DNA from: Amoeboaphelidium protococcarum
Lineage: Eukaryota > Aphelidiomycota > Aphelidea
Direction: 5' to 3'
DNA length: 64,000 nucleotides
Assembly (NCBI GenBank): GCA_023515745.1
Contig: JALECJ010000257.1
Coordinates: 2,730,687-2,794,686, forward strand
Below, piece by piece: positions 18,571-28,755 of this stretch (position 1 is the stretch's first letter; each line of letters opens with the position of its first letter). Under the pieces are notes generated by a model. It was not told the DNA's origin. It saw only the letters and a list, made by a program, of their open reading frames with translations, and did not search any database. A program made the position numbers and the translations under genes.

Positions 18571-19314
18571 TCACAGATACGGGTAAAGCTCTCTCATATT
18601 TTGTTCGATTACTCTATTAGAGTTGAAACCAGTATAAAGCAGGGGAATACCACTGTGGAGAAGCATAAGTAACTTTGCCAAGAACTCTCCAACCTTATCC
18701 AAATAGCCCCTACAGCAGTTAACACAAATATCACAGGCTGGGTTGGCCAGAGAGTATTTCACTTGCGACTTGAAAATAATTAAGTTTACTGAGTAACTAC
18801 TATCAGAATGAGTATATCTAGCTAAAATTGCAATTCAAAATTACCGTTGTAGTGGAGTAATCTGTATGATCCCGTTTTGTCCAAAATGGACAGATTTGGA
18901 TCATAGTCAAACGAGAGATTACCAGTCAGCGCAAGACGGCTACGCACTCCGGACAAAATAATAATTATGTTTACTGAGTAGCTAGTATCAGAATGAGTAT
19001 ATCTAGCTGAAATCGCCGTTCAAGAACATCATTGTAGCGGAGTTATTTGTATCATCCTGTTTTGTCCATTTTGGACAGATTTGGATCATACTTAAACGAG
19101 AGATTACCAGTCAGCGCAAGACGGCTACGCACCCACTACTTGAAATAAATTAAGTTTCCTGTGTAGCTACTATCAGATTGAGTATGTCTAGCTGAAATTG
19201 CGTTCCATTTTAACGTATAAAAAAATACTTTAGAAGGTACTGAATAGCCGCTTTAAGATCAATTTGAACTGCTCTCTAACGGGATAATTCAAATCGGCGG
19301 GACATGTTGACCAT
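18571..19314 (-). CDS. Unrecognised gene with tandemly duplicated exons
   Basis: This is a splice model without family support. Exon 1 (19281-19314) starts at MVNMSRRFELS. Exons 2 (19108-19191) and 3 (18923-19006) are 84 nt each and similar (ARYTHSDTSYSVN... and VRSRLALT). Exon 4 (18571-18821) starts the same way (ARYTHSDSSYSVNLIIF) but continues uniquely through PACDICVNCCRGYLDKV to a TGA at 18571. Introns are 89, 101 and 101 nt, all phase 1, so exon copies can be added or lost without a frameshift. The spliced model gives 150 residues. The unique C-terminus has a CxxCxxCC cluster and a hydrophobic stretch (LAKLLMLLHSGIPLLY). Exon 1 is the least certain part; the whole could also be a decaying gene. 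Confidence 0.35.
18772..19205. repeat. 185-bp direct tandem repeat, about 2.3 copies
   Basis: Equivalent positions recur at 18821, 19006 and 19191, an exact 185-bp period. Each unit contains GAGAGATTACCAGTCAGCGC followed by AAGACGGCTACGCAC, and the palindrome TGTCCA-nnn-TGGACA whose 3-nt spacer is aaa in one copy and ttt in the other. The third copy is partial. Unit borders match the proposed exon plus intron of the overlapping gene model. Confidence 0.85.
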
Positions 19315-19747
19315 GTTTGTAGCGTATTCGTGGTTAATGTTGGAAGTGAAAGTGTAAAGTAACAGGCGGTCCTAAATCTAGTGAAAGTTGTTTTATGCGT
19401 TTCAGATTAGATTAGATCTTATATTATCGCATCTATCCTATCTTATTCTAACCGATTTCTCCTTCTGCCCAACGTTGATTCTCCAATTACTTATAACACG
19501 TTTGAATTGGATTTATGTTGTTGTCTGATAACTTACGCAGACCAGGTTGAACCATGTAAGCTTCGTCTGGATCGCGGAGGGCAAGAGGCGGCCTTTTACA
19601 ATGTGCACAGACACGCTGTCTAGTTTAGCTTAAGCGCTCAATCATAAAGAGTTGGATAGAGTTTCTCATCAAAACATCATTTATTATTCATACGTCTCAT
19701 ATTTCTTAATCTTTTCTACATATACGAACAAATATCCTTGGCAGTTA
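19315..19747. other. Region with no gene I can support
   Basis: Both strands carry only short or shadow frames. The frame with a Cys pair and a hydrophobic stretch on the minus strand at 19669-19896 overlaps the last exons of the next gene in another frame, and I judged it less likely. No repeat or RNA gene is evident. Confidence 0.4.
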
Positions 19748-20755
19748 TCAACAATCGATATCAAGAAAACGCCTAGCCAGCTAAGAGGAATTGCGAGATT
19801 GCAAAGATTGGATCCACTAGAAGTCTTGTTCCAGTAACAATTCGTACAGCTACGCTGCATCTCCAAAATCTTGTCTTGATAACAATTATAAATCAACCAG
19901 TGACTAATATGTTTTTTACATCACAGCGGTAACACATACACAGATACCCGCAAACATCTAGGTATTGTCTACGCGGTTGGAAGCAAACAATCATCTAAAA
20001 GCAACATACTCAGGCAAAAGGTCAAACAAAGAATATAATTTGCTCCGCAGAGACGCAGACCAGCAGCAAGAGAACTTTTCATAGGGATACTACTACATTC
20101 GCTTGGTGACCTCAAAATCGACTCCGATCATACATGTCTGCAGTTTCTAGTACGCCGCCTTCATTATGAATTACAAGGTGTCCTCCTCCAAAACTTCAAA
20201 AAGAGCTATTACTTCATTATAGAACAAACTCAAATCTAATTAATTGTGCATATCAGAAGCAAGCAAATCCAAAACTTCCAGATGATGAGCTTTAATGTGC
20301 GATAGTGGCTTTTACTTTTGAATAATTAATGACAAATCAGTATTGTCAGTAAGTGCATAACTCTTAGATCCAAAAGAAACATATAAATTAGACTTACTAG
20401 AGGTGAATAGAGCCGCAAATAGAGAGGACAATTCAATCAAGCTATCTTAGACTTGAGATGAGACGGGAGATGAAGCCAATTAAACGCGCCCAGCAACTGG
20501 AGTAGATAGGACTATGGGAGGCAAACCAAGAGAGTCTTTACGAATCTTTTGCGCCAAACTGCTAGATTCGTGTCCTGCCAACTCACGTGCTACAAAGTTT
20601 AGTATTTCGGATATACCTCCAAAGTGTTGGAATTTGAGTTGTGTTATTCTACGCAATCTAATTAGTCGTGCAACAATGTAGTTAGAGAAGCCTCTTATGA
20701 TAGGCTGATCACTGATAGTGACACAGATCTTGAATATTAATCTTCTCTTTCTCAT
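19748..20755 (-). CDS. Unrecognised protein, multi-exon model
   Basis: I do not recognise this gene. From Met 20755 the frame is open to 20010. Two introns (19958-20009, 52 nt, and 19875-19924, 50 nt, both phase 2) then join to a C-terminal part with strong helical character (LQDFGDAAQLYELLLEQDF) and TGA at 19748. The spliced model has 301 residues. The middle (GGISEILNFVARELAGHESS, then a Leu/Ser-rich stretch) looks genuinely coding. The N-terminal 20 residues are Arg-rich and less convincing. An upstream frame (20780-20870) containing LAEGLVLDFLSKEC could be a first exon joined by an intron ending near 20690, in which case the start is wrong. Confidence 0.4.
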
Positions 20756-21084
20756 TGAGGTTAAATACCAAGTTTAACAGCACTACATTCTTTACTAAGA
20801 AAATCCAACACAAGCCCTTCTGCGAGAGTTGTGCGGTCTCTTACTGAATTTTGTCTTTTTCCTTGCTGTTAAGCCTTCACTTCAATGAAAGCTAATAATG
20901 AGAGCGTCAATATCGATCAAGGGGGAGAATGTGAAATCCCACAGTGGCGCTTAATATGCGCCCGCCATTCCATCTGACAGCCAGACACACCGATGAGCCC
21001 AGAAATTATTAGAAAACATCAACAAGATAAAAATAAAATATTTTTAATTCTCTCAAATAAACGGAATACCATCTTTCAACTCAA
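20756..21084. other. Intergenic, with purine tract and small inverted repeat
   Basis: The right part is the 3' flank of the membrane-protein gene. At about 20929-20950 a purine run AAGGGGGAGAA is followed directly by TGTGAAATCCCACA, and a perfect short inverted repeat GGCGC-n7-GCGCC lies just downstream. I see no coding sequence other than the possible upstream exon mentioned for the preceding gene. Confidence 0.45.
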
Positions 21085-21450
21085 TCAATCAAGAACCAGT
21101 CTGTTCTCCTAATCAATATGATACCCAATGATGCCAAACATTACAATCAGGATTATTGCCGAGATGACAGTCAGAGCAGTGATGACCCTGTTTACCATTC
21201 TAAATGCAATGTTGAGGCGAGAGAAGGATGGGACACAGCTACCAATGAACCAGCACAGAGGGAAGATGAATCCAACCAAAAACAATACCAACTGTGTAGG
21301 GAATTCATCCTCACTGTAGTCTTTCTGCACGTACACAATCTACGTAGGATAATAACCTTGTCCCTGTGGTTAAGAGGCCATCAGAGGAGCTTTCTCCAAA
21401 TCATCATACACTGGCAATGGGGCGTACTAAGCGTTATTATTTGTTGCCAT
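21085..21450 (-). CDS. Small two-pass membrane protein
   Basis: The protein has 121 residues and one exon. The first 50 residues are polar and acidic (APLPVYDDLEKAPL, a Gln/Tyr-rich stretch, then YSEDEFPTQ). Two hydrophobic segments follow at about residues 51-71 (LVLFLVGFIFPLCWFIGS) and 87-110 (VITALTVISAIILIVMFGII). The PTQLVLFLVGFIFPLCW signature resembles a small uncharacterised membrane-protein family I associate with fungi. The long cytosolic-type N-terminus with few charges suggests a plasma-membrane or endomembrane adaptor, but no function is known to me. Three Gln codons are TAA or TAG, and the stop is TGA. Confidence 0.7.
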
Positions 21451-21667
21451 ACTAGAAGCCTATTAAAAATTCTTGATCAAATGATCCCTTTTCAACTGTT
21501 TTCAAAGAACAAAAAATGATGATGATGATGGTTTCACCCACAAAATGGAGTAAACTTCAGGAGTCAAAATGTAAACCCAACACATGATTAGATTATAGTG
21601 TTCTAAAGAGAATTAATCACGCTCCAATCGAAACCCACTGTACTGTATATCTACTAAGGTCTTAAAA

Positions 21668-22696
21668 TCACGGTTTAACTTCCTATTCGGTATTCTCGCC
21701 AGTTGGTATTGAGTGGCGCAATGCTAGCTTCGAATGTGGCCAATAGTCTGCAGGATCAAATAACGGTTCGAACCTGGAGTAATCTATTCGGTGGGAATGT
21801 AGTAAAGGATCATTTCTAACTGCCTTCCTAGCCCAAAGCACTTACTCCAATTTCTTGCTCAATTACACCACATCATAGTTAAGAGAAATCAACGACTAAT
21901 GTATGAGCTGGACCTTAGCATTACTGTTTCTAATTAAGCGTCGTTGTCCTTAATAATCATTCATTCCCGCGACACGATCAATAAGTTAATCTAAAAGTAT
22001 GCGCGGTCCCATGTTACGATGCAACGAGCCTTCGATGTTGAGCACAGCGTTATGAAATTTCCTTAACGCACCCTTGAGCTATATGCCAGACTGACTGGAT
22101 TCAAAAGGTAGATCATTAAACTCCTCACCGAAGTTGTGCCTGGGTAAATTGACAATTTAAGACATGGCCATTTTATCAATCTATAGTGCACTTTCTTTTA
22201 GAAATTCATAAGACTATCGGTACAACCGCAGCCATGTCATATCTATACTCTTAATAGCTGGTGATTTCTTTAAGAAATTTTCGACCCAGTTTAAATTAAA
22301 ACTAATCAGCTGGAGACCAGTGATCACCACGCTCTACTCGCTATTGTCAAAGAGAGGGTGCCTACAAAACGCGCATGTCTCCATCTAGTCGCGTTCGAAC
22401 TGATTTGCACAATCAGCGCATACCTACTGCCGGCAACATTCCATCGCACGCGTTTAGTCTTGGCCATATATCTCCATGCAGATTGGACATTCCAAAGCTT
22501 GCAAATTAGACTCTGAAGCAGCGTCGTCCTAAAAAAGCGCTCCAGACTTAGACTCAGCCAGATCTTGCTCAATGGAATCACCACGCGCGATTTACTAAGT
22601 GACATCATCAACACCATTTGTGAATGAGCCAGCATTCAATAAATGGCAAAAAAGTATCAGAGTATAGACGCACACAATCAGGAATTAGACCTTCAT
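21668..22696 (-). CDS. RING-finger protein with N-terminal signal or anchor sequence (paralog 1)
   Basis: This single exon encodes 342 residues. It begins with a hydrophobic segment (MKVQFLIVCVYTLILFCHLL, then NAG) that reads as a cleavable signal peptide or a signal anchor. A RING-type cluster lies at about residues 70-113: CPIC, then ECCRQQVCADC, then CAFC. The usual His ligand position is occupied by Cys/Gln, as in C4C4-like RINGs. The remaining 230 residues are helical and contain IVNLPRHNFGEEFNDLPF and FEPLFDPADYW. The second copy at 26113-27072 shares all these blocks in the same order. RINGs normally recruit E2 ubiquitin conjugases in the cytosol, so either the protein is anchored with the RING facing the cytosol or it is exported. 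Several TAA and TAG codons are Gln. Confidence 0.75.
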
Positions 22697-23022
22697 TTTA
22701 AATCAATTATCAAAATCAAATTACGATGGAGTGGAAGAGGGACGCAACGCCACAACGTCTCACGATGTAAAAGAGTAAAAAACACGCAAAATCATCATGT
22801 TAACGCTTTACAGGAGTACTGCGCAGTGATTGGGTGATTGCCAGCCTCGAGGTAACATTCCTATTTAATGCAACAGTAAGCAATACATATGAAAGAGAGT
22901 AATGTTTTGAACGAGAATTATTAACACGAGGCATTATCTTTATTCAACACTGTTTCAATCTATATCTTAATTTCTATATTCTATCACTTCAACAGATAAG
23001 AGCTGAATCTATTTATAAGTAG
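22697..23022. other. Divergent intergenic region
   Basis: These 326 bases lie between two genes transcribed away from each other and are the likely promoter of both. No gene, repeat or RNA structure is evident. Confidence 0.5.
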
Positions 23023-23974
23023 ATGACAATAATCCGATTGCTAAGAGACCGTCAAGTTAATCAATCTTCAATAGAGAGTAGTTTTCTGCGAAAGACACCT
23101 CTTAATGCTAAAGCTTTGAAAGTAGGAAAAACATCAATTCAACATTTAAAATCCCAAGAGAGATAATAGTCCGTCCCGTGCTGAGAACGCACAAACATCT
23201 AAGCGTCAACGTCAAGAGTCTACCGACTCTAATGCAGATGATAATTAAGAAACGCGTCTGAGTAAAGTCGCTGCTTTCTACAGCGAAATAATGGCAAAGG
23301 ACGATTATGTTACTAGTTAAATACCGCAGCTAACATGGTAGCGTCGTGATAACCTGAATCCTGATGTTGAAGACTCATCAACCCAGGCTATGGACTACAT
23401 GTTAGCTGCAACCGATCAAGATGCGTCGGGCAATGCATCAGAAGCATTTATGCTCATAACTGGTGTCGTTGGGAAAATTGAGCGTCAAATGGTTCGTGGC
23501 GTTCAAAAGGCGTGGAAAGTAATGCTTACCGGCACGGATGAGCTGTTTCCTGATAACACGCTTCCTGGTTGGCGTGAATCTCTAGCAGCGCTTTATACCA
23601 TACGCGAGCCCTTTCCATTGAATCCTGCCAACACCTCCCGTCCTCTGTACTCCTTACCTATTGATTCTGACTCTCCGGTGTTCAAACTGAGTACAAAGGA
23701 CCAACCACCTGCCAATGTAACGAACGAAGACCGTGAAAACGTGGACATCACCTCGTTTCGTCAACATTGCGCCGTTGGTTCCCTGGTAGTCTTCAAATTC
23801 CGCGTGTTTCCTTACGGTGATGCCCAATTAGCCACTGATCCGCGTTGCTGGTTGACACAGGTGCGAAGTAGTAAAAAAAAATCGTGGACGAATACAATTG
23901 TACTACAGTAACAATTGGCTGCGTCCAACTCCAAGAACACACCCGGAAGTGATACAACAGATTTGGGATTCTGA
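23023..23974 (+). CDS. Unrecognised protein, two-exon model
   Basis: Exon 1 (23023-23121) starts MTIIRLLRDRQVNQ. A 37-nt phase-0 intron (23122-23158) is shorter than others here. Exon 2 opens with a polar Arg/Ser/Gln-rich stretch and continues as ordinary folded-type protein (YMLAATDQDASGNASEAFML, GWRESLAALYTIREPFPLNP). The model gives 304 residues and ends TGA 23972-23974. The frame from 23240 onward looks coding by composition, but I know no family. It uses CAA more than TAA/TAG for Gln and has more C- and G-ending codons than its neighbours, so it may have a different history. If the intron is wrong, translation could start at the Met at 23291 or 23390. Confidence 0.5.
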
Positions 23975-24314
23975 TGTTGAAATTTTATATTAATGAAAAA
24001 TCGTTTCATGTTTTCACTTACTTGCTCAACTAAATACGTTTTTACTTACTTCACACAAGTACACTAGGCTACATTAAACAACACAACTCTGCACTGAACT
24101 GGACTGAACTGCACAATACTGCACTGGCACTGCACTGCGAGCGAGGCCTTGCGCCTCTCACTCTCCCGCCTGTCCCGACGAAGCGACAAGGCTACGATTC
24201 AAATCCAACCTCAAATCAGCTTCGAAAGCTTTCAAATAAAAAGTCAATTAGAGTTTCAAAATCACGTATATATTCCATTGACGTCTCAAATCAATTGCAA
24301 TTGGCATAATAACC
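23975..24314. other. Intergenic with short degenerate ACTG-type repeats
   Basis: Around 24089-24140 the motif ACTG recurs with variable spacing (CTGAACTGGACTGAACTGCA, then TGCACTGGCACTGCACTGCG). This is a small degenerate tandem array. The rest is AT-rich 3' flank. No gene is visible. Confidence 0.45.
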
Positions 24315-25130
24315 TCAATGGACATCTCTCATTTTTTAGCTCACTAGTTCATCAAAGACCATGTTTTTCCAGCCATTTGAATTCAGGAGATACTGATTGA
24401 TCCAGACAACTTTACTCGTCAATGTGTCATTAACAAGCAAGCTACGCCAGAAATCCAAGCGATCAATTGTGCAAAACGGATTATTATTCATGTTGATGTA
24501 CGAAATTTACGGTAGATCAGCCAATTCGCGAAGTATACGAGGAACCATCACCTTGTACTCGCCTAAGCCATGAATTCGATTATTGTGTAGAATTATCTGG
24601 CAGTTCTGCTTGATCTTGCCCTATGAGTTTAATTGAGTGATAATGCTTTAAACGATCTCCAAGTCGGCGGATTATAGCTCGTTCTTCGAGAAATCCAATC
24701 TTGAAAATCCACCACTTTTACCCGTCAATTGTTCAAAGTAGTCCTTATTTTGCAGCTATCGAATATTAATTCGCCCAGAAATGCTGTCAACTTCGTTAAT
24801 GGAAGAAACAAGACGGCCACGGGCATTAAAGATACCATCAGAGCAATCTATTCCATTCGTTGCACCCGTGTTATGCTCACCAGCAGCTAATCCTTGATGC
24901 TGTTCAATATACGGGCGCATATAATTTTATACAAAGATAGTCATTAAAAGACGATGATTATAAGGCACGTTCTCGGCCAATTTTTCCAAATCTATGTTGT
25001 AAAAGTGCTTCAGCTTTAAGTTGCTGAAATAAGTATCCAACGGTGCAAAAATATCCATCTCATCCTTTGGACAGAGCTCTGTTAGAACTTCAGACTGAAT
25101 TGTGGGTTTTGGAGAAAACAACTTCCACAT
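24315..25130 (-). CDS. Unrecognised protein with leucine-rich-repeat-like segment
   Basis: A single exon encodes 271 residues from Met 25130 to TGA 24315. The middle and C-terminal parts hold asparagine-rich repeats of the LRR type (FSRLDFSKNELQSADLEIV, CQIILHNNRIHGLGEY, LPQISYINMNNNPFC), spaced about 30 residues apart with LxxNxI/L-like cores. The N-terminal 100 residues are acidic and helical with no known motif. Such LRR segments usually bind proteins. Gln is coded by TAA/TAG at several places. No signal peptide is visible. Confidence 0.55.
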
Positions 25131-25431
25131 TATATTTTTTGGCGAAAAAGTTTTGAGGTGAATTCAAAACTAGCGACGACGACATTCGTCTGTCTTCATT
25201 AATGAGCCTACGCGAAAGTAGGATTCCCGAGCGGTGTGGTCTTGGTCTCATACTGCTGACCCGTAATCCGAGCCGGTCTAAAGTCGCTCTAATCTGTCTA
25301 GTTCAACTCACAGTTAGGACCGGTCTAGCGTCAAAATACTCTGCATCAGTAGTGTATCTAGCGGTATACAGGGGTATGCTGCGCGATAATCAATTGGTAA
25401 GATGAGGGAGAAGTTTTAAAATTCAAGCATA
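25131..25431. other. Intergenic region
   Basis: The plus strand carries a 67-residue shadow frame rich in Arg and Val with no supporting features. A stretch near 25225-25300 looks faintly tRNA-like (CCCGAGCGGT) but cannot be folded into a cloverleaf. I see nothing else. Confidence 0.4.
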
Positions 25432-25907
25432 TCATTTTTTCTGTATCCATGTAATCTTCTCTCTGACTTCGCAAGAAAAGCGTCCTTGGCAGCGTCTGCA
25501 TTTCATTTCCATAAGGTCATAGTTCATCTTACCGACCGCGAGATTATTCAATCTATCTGCAGCCCGAGTCTTCCTTTATCGATTATTCGCCTGAATTAAC
25601 GCGTTTAACAATCGCTCGAATTGCGCAGAGCTAACTGCAATGACCGCCACCTAAATGGCTATTTTCAATTTCATTACGGGATCTTTCCAAGCCTTTCCAT
25701 GATGATAGTGTAGCATAAAAGCGTTGAAGGCATAATTGTTAAGCATTTACTTAGGAATACATGTGTTTAGTTCACAAATTCCTATGGATGGGTAAACTTG
25801 GATGAAACAACGGCACGAGACTCTGAGAAAAATCTTAAGAAGTGCGTACCTTCATTCAAAAGCTAGTTACGCCACTGGTCCATTGCGCATTGCAAAAAAG
25901 TGGCCAT
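25432..25907 (-). CDS. Small unrecognised cysteine-containing protein
   Basis: Two exons joined by a 53-nt phase-1 intron (25797-25849, pyrimidine-rich before the AG) give 140 residues. Exon 1 encodes MATFLQCAMDQWRNQLLNE. Exon 2 carries YPSIGICELNTCIPKQMLN, a hydrophobic stretch (IAIQVAVIAVSS) and a C-terminal CRRCQGRFSC cluster before TGA 25432-25434. Six cysteines in two groups suggest metal binding or disulphides. No homolog comes to mind. The alternative unspliced frame ends earlier and has less protein-like composition. Confidence 0.4.
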
Positions 25908-26112
25908 TTATACATTGTTTTAATCGCCATAAGACTGTGATAAAACTGTGCTATTGAAGTATCGAGATTGATCATTACATTTCAGTGTACTCCAGTAGCA
26001 TGCTGCCCATCATATATTATGGAAAACATCTGAATTTAAAAGTTACTCTGATGAAAATGTTAAATTATGTATAAAATACAGTGATATAATATTTGAAACC
26101 CCATAAATCAAA

Positions 26113-27072
26113 TCAGTCTTCGCGATTATCATCAAAATACACGCCCGGATCAAATAAAGGACTAAATCTCAAGTAACCATCACTTCGTGCTAATTATGCC
26201 TGACGGTCCAAACGTAACTTTTGTCGATCAATGAGCACCTGTTTACACTCCTCAAAAGCTTTCTAAAGTGCCAAAGATAGCCCAGACATGATGATTTTCT
26301 AATCTATCAATTCATAGGAGAAATAATTCTTCAAAAATCTCCGCCGTTGAGATGAAGTCAACTCACTAGATTTGATCTAGTCGATAGCCTACTCTAAACG
26401 CGTGTTGCTAATCACAACACTTTCTTGAACTTTAAGCCTATGGAGGGCCTGTCTAAACTTCTTTAAGGATTAATGAAGAGCAGAACCAGTGTTAGTGATA
26501 GTGAATGGTAGATAATCAAACTCTTCTCCCAGATCCCTTCCGGGAAGGTTGACGATTCTGGAGGCATCTAAAAACTGTAAATTTTTAGATGCGGCTGTAA
26601 GTTGAAACCTTATTGCTAGGTACAAATTGAGCCAAGTTAAATCTGGAGCGTATTAATCAGAATCTTTTGACAGAATATCACGGCTCCAATTCAGAACATT
26701 CTGCACCTCATCTAAAATTTGCGTAATTACCGATTATTCCGATTGCGAATTACGCGGTCTTCTACAAAACTCGCATAGTTCACTTGTCTTCGCTAGCTTA
26801 GTAGCGCATTAAGAGCACACAGGCTGGCAGCATGGAGTGAGCATTTAATCCGCGTGGAATTTATAAGAACAGATAGGACATTCACTAATCTGAGCTATGC
26901 TTTGCAAGGCTCCTAAATCGTGTTCATCGACAGGTGAAAACACAAAATTACCATCTAGATTCCTCACATCAAGCTCAGCAGAAGATTAGATTACAGGCGA
27001 CGACATCGAATGGTTAGCCCAACTTAAAACAACAACAGCAAGACATATCAACCTAGACCAGAAAATGAACAT
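26113..27072 (-). CDS. RING-finger protein with N-terminal signal or anchor sequence (paralog 2)
   Basis: This single exon encodes 319 residues. The N-terminus (MFIFWSRLICLAVVVLSWAN) is a typical signal peptide or signal anchor. The RING cluster lies at about residues 65-103 (CPIC, PCCQPVCSQC, CEFC). The C-terminal region shares IVNLPGRDLGEEFDYLPF and RFSPLFDPGVYF with the copy at 21668-22696, so the two are clear paralogs. They sit 4 kb apart on the same strand with three unrelated genes between them, so the duplication is not fresh. A ubiquitin ligase role is the family expectation; the membrane or secretory topology is inference from the N-terminus. Confidence 0.75.
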
Positions 27073-27504
27073 ATCGATTGTTGAGTTGAGTCACTAAATC
27101 AAAATTAATATTTTTTTTTCTTCCTAATTTTAAGCATATATCCGTGGGAAAACGTGCCGAGGACATTGATCGCGATCACAGTGATCGGACTAAATGGCTA
27201 CCCCGTAAAGGATCCGAAAATCGCGTTAAACTCCGGATATAAAAACTGATGTCACTCTTTCGCTCATTTTTGATGATGAAATATTTAGTTGCACTTGGTG
27301 TGCACTTTTAAATGTCACTGTCAACACGAACAAGTTAGTATGGTGAAATTTTATAGTGCACCTTGTCATGAAACTTAAACTCGTTATTGTAAAAAATCCT
27401 TAAAAATCGCTGATACCATAAAAGTAGACAAATATTGTATGCTAAAGGAAAGAGGGCAAAATAACAATAAAATTATACGAAATACATGCGAGTCTAGTAC
27501 GGGT
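27073..27504. other. Intergenic region
   Basis: These 432 bases contain the upstream region of the RING gene and the 3' flank of the next. GATCGCGATCACAGTGATCG at about 27168 is a partly palindromic stretch. No coding frame or RNA is supported. Confidence 0.45.
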
Positions 27505-28027
27505 TCAAAAAACAGCCTTCAACTCCTTAGACTTGGCCTTCTTCATACTTGCCGCATTCACATGTGTCTGGCTCTGAGGAACATTATTGTGGCCATTAGG
27601 CATCTTAATATCAGTGGCACTTCCACCACCACCACCAATCTTTCCCTTATTCTCCTACTGCAAAGAGTTCTTCAAATAGGCATACTCCTACTCATCCACA
27701 GGCCTTCTCCAGTTATTAACATTTCCGTTCTAGTCACTCTCAGTTGGACATTCCATCGAGCATCTCCAAATACCGTCCACTACGAATTTGAACGAGTGCT
27801 TCTCATACGGATTCAGCTTCAACACTGCAGAATATTCATCTTGAGCTTTGGGAGTCTTCACCATTTAAATAGACTGCTTCCAATTATCAAAAGATCCCGT
27901 CAATACAACATTATTGCCACCATGCTTCCAATTAAACTACACTCAGCGTATCACACAATTAAGAATTACGAATGACACCAATACTCAATATAAATCCTAC
28001 CAATACAGGCACCTTTTGCACACTCAT
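27505..28027 (-). CDS. AMPK-type glycogen-binding-domain protein
   Basis: Exon 1 encodes MSVQKVP, a 70-nt phase-0 intron follows (27937-28006), and exon 2 completes 150 residues. The first 85 residues form an AMPK1_CBM (E-set) domain: FNWKHGGNNVVLTGSFDNWK, then HSFKFVVDGIWRCSMECPTE and DQNGNVNNWRRPV, with the conserved Trp residues and the Asn of the glycogen-binding face. The tail is Lys/Gln/Gly-rich. Stand-alone proteins of this type in fungi (CRP1/MDG1-like) bind cruciform DNA or act in signalling. No kinase-binding part of AMPK beta is present. A second such gene lies at 36754-37449. Confidence 0.8.
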
Positions 28028-28755
28028 AGCCAACCGCCAATTAACGCCAGAAAAAACAGAGACTACAGAGAATATATCTAGAACACACTACACAAAAGAG
28101 GAGGCAGAATAGCACCGAAAGGAAATTCTTCCAATTCAAAAATAAATAAAAAACTAGGTAGAAGAAAGAGGGAACCGGCTCGGCCCAGGCAAGATGAATG
28201 CGATTTGTTTGAAATCGATGAAACCAGAACGCGGGCGAAGGAATTTCTCTCGCAGTCTCGCCCGCTTTGTCTCTCTCTGCCTCAGCTATAGCTCTTTCGG
28301 GATAGAAAATATTTTTAAGGGGGACTGGGGTGATTACCGGTCAATGTACAGCTCCTAAAATAGTTAAAGCGTTGCTTTAAGGCTCGACGAGGGTATAGCA
28401 TATAATGCACCTGACGGCGCATTATACTTTTCGCGGGCATTGATTGGCATGACAAAGAAGTGATATAGTTGAATCAAGTGCATTGAATCACTGTATTATC
28501 AGTAAGCTGCAGCTGCTCTTCATGATTAATCATATCCGCAAAAATCCATGCGATTTCATAACTAATACCTCCAAATAAACGCGGTACCATATCATTTCCG
28601 GCACAAACTTATCTCTATTATTGATGCATTTCCTATACAAACACGCTGTAGGATCAAAGTCAGCTTAATGTACACGAGAATCGTTCGTAAGCCGCAGCAC
28701 ATGACAGTTAATACATTACAGCTGCTTATAGCATATAGAGCGTCAACAAACTTCT
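28028..28755. other. Long intergenic region
   Basis: This holds the upstream region of the glycogen-binding gene. A plus-strand frame from about 28195 to 28461 is open under this code (88 codons) but has no family features and I do not call it. An 8-bp inverted repeat is listed separately. Nothing else is evident. Confidence 0.4.
28401..28426. repeat. Inverted repeat TATAATGC/GCATTATA
   Basis: A perfect 8-bp inverted repeat with a 10-nt loop. It could form a small hairpin in RNA or DNA. It lies in a gene-free stretch, and I know no role for it. Confidence 0.5.

Noticed and set aside
19669-19896. Minus-strand frame with CTNC and a hydrophobic stretch
   Set aside because: It overlaps, in another frame, the exons that best continue the upstream gene with two introns of normal size. 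It remains a weak alternative.
25225-25330. tRNA-like stretch with CCCGAGCGGT and GTTCAACTC
   Set aside because: Acceptor, anticodon and T stems do not pair; no cloverleaf can be formed.
28195-28461. 88-codon plus-strand open frame in the long intergenic region
   Set aside because: With one stop codon such frames arise by chance about one time in four. No domain, splice context or strong composition supports it.
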